Assembly (NCBI GenBank): GCA_039545315.1
Contig: BCIM01000004.1
Location: forward strand, 310,001 to 374,000
Source of the DNA: Kondoa malvinella
Taxonomy: Eukaryota > Basidiomycota > Agaricostilbomycetes > Agaricostilbales > Kondoaceae
DNA length: 64,000 nt
Direction of reading: 5' to 3'
Part shown: in pieces, positions 57,252 to 64,000 of the stretch
Layout of the letters: each line of letters opens with the position of its first letter
How positions within the stretch are numbered: the stretch's first letter is position 1
The notes under the pieces: model-generated
Database searches by the model: none
Told to the model about the DNA's origin: nothing
The model's input: only the letters and a program-made list of their open reading frames with translations
Translations under genes and position numbers: made by a program

Positions 57252-59070
57252 TTACGAAGTCTCCTCGTCGCCTTCCTGCTCCTCGGAAATGATGGCCATG
57301 TTTTCAATGTCTTCCAAAAGCTCAGTCATGTGGATCTAACAATTATATGAGCTACAATCAGCATGAATGACAGAGAGCCATACCTTGGGGAAATCATCGT
57401 CGCCAGCTTCGCTCGTTGCCGTCGTCTCGCCCGCGTCACTCTCAGCATCCATATCCATCGGATCCCTATTCCTCTTGCTCTGCTGCTTGTACAAGTTGAC
57501 CGCCGCTCTAAGCTCATCATCCTCTTCCAAATCCCTCAAGAAAGTCTCGTAATCCGCTTCAGCCCGTTGTTGATCCACCGAGGCACCATACTTGCTCTTG
57601 GCAGAAGCTTTATCCCTCCCAAGACCAACTTGATCTTCAGCAGCTTGTTTCGATATAGATTTGAGCTTCCATTTCCTCGCTTTCTGCTTCTTCCTTCTTT
57701 CAGGGTAAGTCTTTTTAACGAGAATGACTTCAGGTATCCGATCTTCAGCGTTGCGCGAAACTAAATCATCCCATGCTTCGTTATTGAAATTCGCATTGGA
57801 TAAAGAATAGCCTAGAACAGTATCGCCTGGTTTGAGTACTGATCCGAGATGAGTGCGAGTGTGGTAAATGGCATCAGAGTCCATTTGACTTGAAGATGGA
57901 GCGACTTGAGCATCGGCTAGTAGAAAACGACCTTTGTTTGCTGTCTTTGGTGGATGGCAAGATGGTTCGATATCGAGCACTACGAACTCTGTCGCTCCTC
58001 CTGGTGACGAGACAAGTGGTGAGAAAGGGTTGCGCCAGTAAGCTTGAGAGGTGATTTCGGCATGTTGAAGTGTGAGAGGGTCGTAGAGGTGGATCGAATT
58101 GCCGACGCGAGTGCAGATGGCTAGATTGCCCATCTGACCTAACGAATTGGCCGTCTTGCGCGATAGACAGACGAGATCATCTTTACATATCGGAGCAATC
58201 TCGACTGAATAAGTCGTCTTGTAATTCGTAGTGGAATTTTGCGTGTCGAGAGAGATGAGCTGTTCTGATTGTTTCATTCGCACGGGCACGACTGCACCCA
58301 AGAATTCAACCATTTTTGCTGCGTGTTGTCGAGTAGCATAAAAGAAATCTAGACCGTCTTTCGCTTCTTTGATGCTGACAGTGTCCTTGTCTGCGCCATG
58401 TTTGAGAATGAGCTGTTCAAGGTAGAGGAAAGTTCTCTTGTGATCCACTTTCTGTCTGACTTGGACTAGGGCGCGCCAGGTGTTCTTGGCTGCTAGCTTT
58501 GTGCAGTCTGGACATTGGCCGTAGACTACTACGAATTCGACTTCAAAGACTTGTTGCAGGATGGTTGCTGATAGCACCTGTGATTCGTTCACTTTCGCAT
58601 CAACGACTGCAAGTATAGAGGACGCAGAAAGCTGACCTCTTTCTGCACAGTGAGCTTCAAGCGGAGTCTCTTGCTGTGCGGTTCCGTCCAGATGAAACCA
58701 GCATCCACGAGCCTAACTTCCTTTAACCCCTTCAATTTCCTCAAACATATCGCCAACAGTTCCCTGCTCTCCAGCTCGGCCAACAACCAAGAGTTAGGCG
58801 GACTAAGGTAACGGTCGCAATTTCTGCAAAAATTCATAGTCGCTTGCTTTGGAATAGATTCTGTTATGTCGACAGTGTTCCTCAAGCAAGGTACACATAA
58901 CCCAGCGTTGTCTTTTCGGCTCAAAGGGTCAGCTGGATCACGCTAGAGGCACTTTTACAAGACATACTTGGTTCAATAGCGCTTCCGCATTGCGCGCAGA
59001 GGACATAGGACTTCTCGACGGATGAAGCTGCTGCTAATGGTACAGCGTGTGAATGATGATCTACTTCCAT
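57252..59070 (-). CDS. NMD3: 60S ribosomal export adaptor Nmd3
   Basis: Binds the nascent 60S subunit and carries the nuclear export signal for Crm1. Start MEVDHHSHAVPLAAASSVEKSYVLCAQCGSAIEP; the zinc-ribbon cysteines CAQCG, LCVPCLR, FCRNCDRYL and YGQCPDC are spread over the first three exons. Then WRALVQVRQKVDHKRTFLYLEQLILKH, KEAKDGLDFFYATRQHAAKMVEFL, and VEIAPICKDDLVCLSRK. Near the end are MDMDAESDAGE and an Arg/Lys-rich stretch, with the final exon encoding IHMTELLEDIENMAIISEE, resembling the C-terminal leucine-rich export signal. Introns near 58.92-58.97, 58.59-58.63 and 57.34-57.39 kb are short. Intact. Confidence 0.93.
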
Positions 59071-59526
59071 CCTTGGTGCTTTGCTTGCTTGCTTGGGACA
59101 GACCTATTTCTAGGACTTGAAACGAAAATATCGAAAATTGCCACTTTTACGCGAACAGACGGCGCAGAGTCACGACGACAAGCTGCAATGACACTGTCAT
59201 GCGTGCAAATTCAGCTCTCGCGACTTGTTGTTGCTATCTGCAAGCGAAAGACACGTTGAAACAGCTAATGCAAGGCTTTTCCGTGCGCAGCTCTGTTCGT
59301 CTTGTAATTTCCATCGGCTCTTCACCGTGCAACCTATGCGATCGTGATTCTCCTAGTTCTCGGCTCTGTCATACGGCGTGACCCATTGCAATCTTTGGAT
59401 TTTATCTTCTACGACCTACGCCCATTGTCCTTCTGTTTGCCCTCTCTGTCAGACTTACCTGTACACACCATATCGTCTGTTTTGCGAGTCGACGTGTCGA
59501 ACAATCGCTTCAGCCAAAGTACCTTC
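59071..59526. other. Divergent promoter region, NMD3 and secreted-protein gene
   Basis: About 455 bp. Overlapping short frames only; no RNA gene or repeat seen. Confidence 0.4.
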
Positions 59527-60420
59527 ATGCGAACTGGCGGACTGCTGCTGCTGCTGTGTACAGCATGCCAAGCGTATTCCATCGTCTTTTATGGAGATTC
59601 GTAAGCTCTTCCACTGAGCCTATGGAGCAACGCTGAATATTATATAGACCAGGTCCTTCTTGCGGCAAGACCTCTGACGCGGTCTACACTATCGATAACC
59701 CAAAACCGGCCATTTGTTATCCTACGCCCATCAACGCAGTCTATAGCTACTGGCGGCTAGAACTGTCTGCAGAAGAGACCACTAAGAATCCAGGAGGGGT
59801 GAATCGGCTAGCTGTTTTTCCAGCGAGTTGGAATTCACCTTCAGTTCATTGTGCTTAGATTGTCATAAATGGTTGGCTTGATGAGGATTGCTCGGAGTAT
59901 ATATCCCCAGAGTCGAATATCCCTCTGAAACCAGGCAGTTTGTCTCCCTATCTCCTCCTGAAGGCATCTCTAACGGTGTGACAGCATGTACTAGTGTCGC
60001 AGAAGCATCAACTCGACCGCTCGGCAAGTCTTATTCATTCCTCTGGAACGGCGTGGGCCAAGCCTTTTCGAATGGCGCAGCGGTTCAAGCACCAGCACAA
60101 ACGCGGCTCCGGTTTACGAGAATTCCAAAAGCGCGATACCGACAATTGAGGATCCTACGTCTTCTGTACCTTCTTCCACTACTACCACTACTACAAAATC
60201 ATCATCAACGACAACGACAACTCTAGCTTTACGAACAGAAACCGTTCAAGTCATGTTCTTTCGTCTACATTCTCGTCTCACCTCGCTAGCATCCTTGTCA
60301 TCTCTTGTATCACCAGCTCGTTCTTTGCTTTGTTTCAGCGCAGCTTCTTCCTTTGATTCTCCGCTCGACCCGTCACTGCTCCTTCAGCCTCTGGCAGAGC
60401 TGTCAACCTAGTCGAGTACT
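59527..60420 (+). CDS. Secreted or surface Thr-rich protein, gene model uncertain
   Basis: Signal peptide MRTGGLLLLLCTACQAYS; the first intron after FYGDS leads to PGPSCGKTSDAVYTIDNPKPAICYPTPINAVYSYWRL. A further 59-60 nt intron after NPGG gives IVINGWLDEDCSE. Downstream, VEYPSETRQFVSLSPPEG and a Thr/Ser-rich tract (PSSTTTTTTKSSS) look like the rest of an O-glycosylated wall protein, and a hydrophobic stretch (ASILVISCITSSFFALF) could be a membrane or GPI tail. I could not join the Cys part to VEYPS with a normal intron (the gap would be 14 nt), so either my model is wrong or the gene carries a frameshift. Confidence 0.42.
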
Positions 60421-60429
60421 GAGTCTTTT

Positions 60430-61119
60430 TTGTTGTGGAAGATCACTTCGGAATACATACCCGATGGCAGCACCAAACTGCTCAACATGAGGAGCGGAAC
60501 ACCAAAAGCAACTGCATCCTGACCTGCATGCGATTCCTTGCTGTCTCGTTGGGTGAAAGGCACTTGGGCATTGTCACAGAATCAATGACCAGTTGCCAGA
60601 ATGGACGATCGTTGCAGAATGGTGTTTTGGAAAGCAAAGGCAACGAGGTGATGACTGAACAGAAGTAATAGCAGAGGGGTAAACTGTACCAGGAAGCGCG
60701 CTACATACGCGGAAGAAGAAGTAAGGGATCGAATGGCCGTTCCTATGCCATACTTAGAAGATCAAGAGCTGATAAATTCATGTTTCAGCCGAGAGATCCA
60801 TGTTCAGTAAGTAACCGTCCATGTCCTAACACTCTAGCTGATTGTCCTTGCAGTCAACATTTCACGGCTTGCTTGGACCTTCAACGTTCGCGAAGATCCC
60901 ACGGCTCCAGTTGATATCGGTCAGTCGAATGGCTTTTCTAGGAGATGCTGCTGATCACCGACTATGACAGATAATTTCACAGCAGGCTTTCTTGCTGCCC
61001 CAAAGCCTTTCAAGTGTATCATTGAACCGCGCAGCCAAGAAGCGATTGACGTCGTCAAGGCCGACTTGCAGGAAGCACGCGAGGGAGTTTTCAAGCTCTA
61101 TGAGGATGTCAAGACTTGA
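60430..61119 (+). pseudogene. Cytochrome P450 3' relic
   Basis: Three well-spliced exons (60789-60806, 60854-60919, 60971-61119) encode AERSMFINISRLAWTFNVRED, APVDIDNFTAGFLAAPKPFKCIIEPRS and a helical end, a classic fungal P450 C-terminus directly after the heme-binding loop. Upstream, a fragment reading YIPDGSTKLLNMR (about 60450) resembles the region before the heme loop but soon hits stops. The essential FGxGRRxCxG loop, I-helix and ExxR cannot be found. The nearby GRR codons at the end of a small frame do not lead to a cysteine. I take this as a degraded or truncated gene. Confidence 0.6.
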
Positions 61120-61248
61120 TCGAGGGGCTTGCATTGTATGGTATGGTACAGGAAATAAGCCTTCAAGAAGCTTCGCTGCTTGTACAATGAAAAACTTTCG
61201 AATTTGAGCTGTTGCTTCGAACCGCCTCCTCGTCTTATAGAAAGCCTG

Positions 61249-63207
61249 ATGGCTGCCATAGAACTACAAGAGATCAATCACGCTACAGATGGCGATCTTA
61301 GTCAGACGACTACTCTGTCAAAAATACCGTCTGCGAACAGTGCGAATGCCGTGAACGAATATGAAGACGAAACGTCCCGGCTAGCCTCGAATTTGCTTCC
61401 AGTCGACTATGGCCGTGGTGTCTGGTCATTCGCTATTTCGGCGTGTGCCATCGAAGCAGCAATATGGGGATGTTCGTCCTTCCTACTTCAAACTAGCAAA
61501 CGGTCCGAACTTCTGCCATTATAGATAGCTTTGCGTATGGCACATATCAAGAGTATTATCTCTCGACTCCACCGTTCAATACAGCATCTACTTCTGCCAT
61601 CTCAAGTATCGGCACTATCGCTCTAGCGCTGCAATATTGCGGCGTGCTTGTATGGCTGCCGCTCTACCGCAGATATCCCGAATGGGCCAAAACAGCCATG
61701 ATCGTTGCTCTTGTCTTTCTTTCTCTTTCTTTCGTCGTATCTTCCTTCGCGAATCAAGTCTGGCAATTGATTCTTCTGCAAGGCGTTGTTTGTGGTATTT
61801 CAGCTGGAGTGATATATGCGCCTTTGTTGCTCGTCCGTTTTTGTACCTGCTCGTGCGAATGTTGGCTGATTCACTGCTGCACAATCCTTTAGTGGGTCAG
61901 CCGTTCTGTATTTGTCTTCCGGGCCATGCTGACCAGGCGTACAGCTCAATGAGTGGACGGACCAGCGCCGTGGGCTTATCGGAGGCGTCTTGTTTGGAGG
62001 TATGCCAGCTCATTGAACCTGTCTCCCACGCTGACCAAACGTCTCGCCAACAGGGACCGGAATATATGTCCACGCCATCTAGCTTGCAGAACGCGTCTGA
62101 CATGAAGCTTACAGGTGGAGCAATCTGCCCTCTTCTGATCTCAGCTCTCCTTGACAGCGTAGGCTTTAGATGGACGCTACGGGTTTGGGCAGCGATTGTT
62201 TTCGTGGTAGTGGGAGTTGCGCTGGTATTTTGTAAACCTCGAATTCCAGGTCGATCACTCAAAGGTGAGAGTCCGATGAAGTGATGCGTTGTTGTTCTTA
62301 TGTCGAGCAGGAGCACGTCCGCCAATGATGCCCGTCAATTTGAGCGTATGGCGGAATCCAGTGTTTTGGCTCTTCGTATGCTCTCGTAGTTGTCCTCAAA
62401 GGTCGAGCTCATCTCCTTTTCAGACAATGACTATCACCCTACAAAGCTTTGCCTTCATTCCAATATCGATTTACTTGCCAACCTATGCTACCTCGCTTGG
62501 TCTCAGCCGTACAAGCGGTAATTTGGCCCTCAGTCTCTTCAATGCCTCTTGTGTCGTTGCTCAGTTTGGGATTGGCTGGCTATGCGACAAGCGATCTTAC
62601 TCTGGCATCAACGCAGTCTGCTGCTTCCTGGCATCACTTGTCGCTTTCCTCCTTTTTGGGCTGGCAGCAAGAGAATTGGCTACCGTACATCTACTCTCAA
62701 CGAATTTACGTTAGCTGACTTGTCGTGTACAGGTGCTCACTTTCGCAATGTTGTTTGGATCGATCGCTGGCGGTTTCAGTAGCAGTTGGCCACATGCTGC
62801 AAGGAATGCTTGCGGGCCTGACAATGCAGGCGAGGTTCGTTCTGCCCGTTCACCTCTACCGGTTCTTAATGTGATTGCAGATTGGTTTTACTTTTTCACT
62901 TTTTGGTGCAACAAAAGTAAGCAGAACCGGACCGAATAGGAGCTGCCTGACTAGCGCAACAGGGCATCACTTCCATCATTGGACCTATTATCGCAGCGGA
63001 GCTTTATGTGCCGACAACTACTCGTAGTGAATATGGGTGGGTTTCCGATTTGCATACTTCCGCTCATACTGAATTACAAACAGGGCATATGGCTTCAGAG
63101 ACCTCTTCGTCTTTGTTGGAGCGGCAATGTTTTTCGCTTCTATTTGCGAGTGTTCGACATTCGTCTATAGCAGTCGCCGGAAAAGGCAGAACGCTGCAGC
63201 TCGGTAG
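61249..63207 (+). CDS. MFS transporter, monocarboxylate-transporter-like
   Basis: Twelve-helix major-facilitator protein of the fungal MCH/MCT group; yeast members do not all move monocarboxylates, so the substrate is open. Acidic N-terminus MAAIELQEINHATDGD, then DYGRGVWSFAISACAIEAAIWGYSFAYGTYQEYYLSTPPF (the WG(Y/F)..SYGxxQEYY entry motif), LALQYCGVLVWLPLYRRYPEWAK, LNEWTDQRRGLIGGVLFGG after helix 4, GGAICPLLISALLDSVGFRWTLRVWA, then after the central loop LQSFAFIPISIYLPTYATSLGLS, LFNASCVVAQFGIGWLCDK and a last exon FRDLFVFVGAAMFFASICECSTFVYSSRRKR. The ATG at 61249 is only 130 bp after the P450 relic. About eight short introns; intact where followed. Confidence 0.85.
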
Positions 63208-64000
63208 AAGACAAATGTAGGGCACGCAAAGAGGCGAAAAATAGCACATATATACATACATATGTACAAGATGTCAACGCCGTTGGATCCATCTTACCAT
63301 CTCATTTTCTTCATGAGCTGTTGGCAAGAGCGGAGGGATGTGTTGTGCCATTCGGTCTTGTGTGAAAATGTATCGCTGCTGCTTGTCGTTGCATGTCACC
63401 AATGTTGCTTGATTAGAGGGCAACTCTTCAATTCGTGTTCTCAGCTGTCGCGCTCGTAAAACTTGTCCGCTCCCTTGTTTACTTGCCTGGTATTGTCTGT
63501 CTTCGCTTGCTATCGAGTGCTGGAGATTGTGTGATAGGCCATCTTGTTACCTTGTAGCTGCCAAGCCTAGTCGGAGAGATTTGTTATTCCGCTCGCTGGT
63601 TTTCAGACAGTCAGCTGTAGTGTATGTTGGAGAGTACTTCTGTGCGACAGTGAGTCAACAGAGGGAGTCAAAGCGGACTGCTCTTGGTGAAGCCATACAA
63701 GCGCGCCTGCATAGTCGTCGAAGTATTCGCGATGACAGACATGGGGTGATGTAGCTCAAGAAGAAAGCTACTGACACCATCGAGTGAAAGATCTGGCTAC
63801 ATAGTTCAAGGCGAAGAAGAGATATCCTGCTAGCAAGAGACAAGATTCGCCAAACACGGATGACCAAGAAAATTTGCAGATTGGACAGGCAAGAAGGAAG
63901 ATGTTTGGTTGCGCTTGACGGATCATTATGATCGGTATAGCAGTCGTACAAGTGCGACGGGGTCCCCGATGAGGCCCCAACGTCACGACAAGCTGTTGGA
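63208..64000. other. Right-edge stretch without a confident gene
   Basis: About 790 bp. A minus-strand frame (63768-63986) contains hydrophobic runs (ESCLLLAGYLFFALNYVA) and could be the 3' part of a gene entering from the right, but I see no start, stop context or family. The rest holds the transporter 3' UTR. Confidence 0.35.

Noticed and set aside
1..64000. CRISPR arrays, bacterial operons, insertion sequences, complete transposons
   Set aside because: No regularly spaced repeats, transposase-like frames, terminal repeats or LTRs were seen; all genes have eukaryotic introns.
1..64000. tRNA, rRNA or snRNA genes
   Set aside because: I looked for cloverleaf-like A/B boxes and T-arm strings and found none convincing; a covariance search would be decisive.

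Overview
This is a eukaryotic nuclear window from a compact, intron-dense fungal genome. Proteins, intron style and gene set suggest a basidiomycete, probably yeast-like; I cannot name the species. Introns are mostly 45-60 nt with GT(G/A)AG(T/C) donors. Exons of 4-20 nt and introns near 30 nt also occur. Neighbouring genes are tens to hundreds of bases apart, and several divergent pairs have start codons only about 80-130 bp apart.

Layout, left half: 3' end of the proteasome lid gene RPN6 (+); SLY41-like transporter (+); aldehyde dehydrogenase (-); F-box/LRR-like protein (-); a doubtful small membrane ORF; base-exchange phosphatidylserine synthase (-) divergent from YAE1 (+); GH3 beta-glucosidase copy 1 (+); small Cys-rich, probably GPI-anchored protein (+); URA3 (+); LIM-RhoGAP of the Lrg1 type (-); a copied 3' fragment of the 2-oxoglutarate dehydrogenase gene (-); a small unknown gene (-); RING protein (+); 2-oxoglutarate dehydrogenase E1, KGD1 (-) divergent from a YPQ-type PQ-loop transporter (+).

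Layout, right half: phosphoglycerate mutase (+); Arg-rich protein (-); DUF2231 membrane protein (-) divergent from RMP1-like (+); a small basic ORF (+); full-length ABCC transporter (+); coiled-coil protein (+); GH3 copy 2 (-); Tim44/MRPL45-like mitochondrial protein (+); RUD3 golgin (-); VPS9-domain protein (+); NMD3 (-); secreted or surface protein (+); cytochrome P450 3' relic (+); MFS monocarboxylate-type transporter (+).

Most genes are unrelated housekeeping genes, so there is no single pathway or biosynthetic cluster. Three things stand out. First, the animal/plant-type base-exchange phosphatidylserine synthase is intact and split into 21 exons. Second, two inverted GH3 paralogues about 30 kb apart share a 551-bp tract, identical by eye through three introns, inside otherwise diverged genes, which is the mark of recent gene conversion. 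Third, a 377-bp copy of the KGD1 3' end, intron included, lies downstream of its parent. Exon models were built by eye from splice signals, reading frame and recalled protein families; where every phase adds up I say so.
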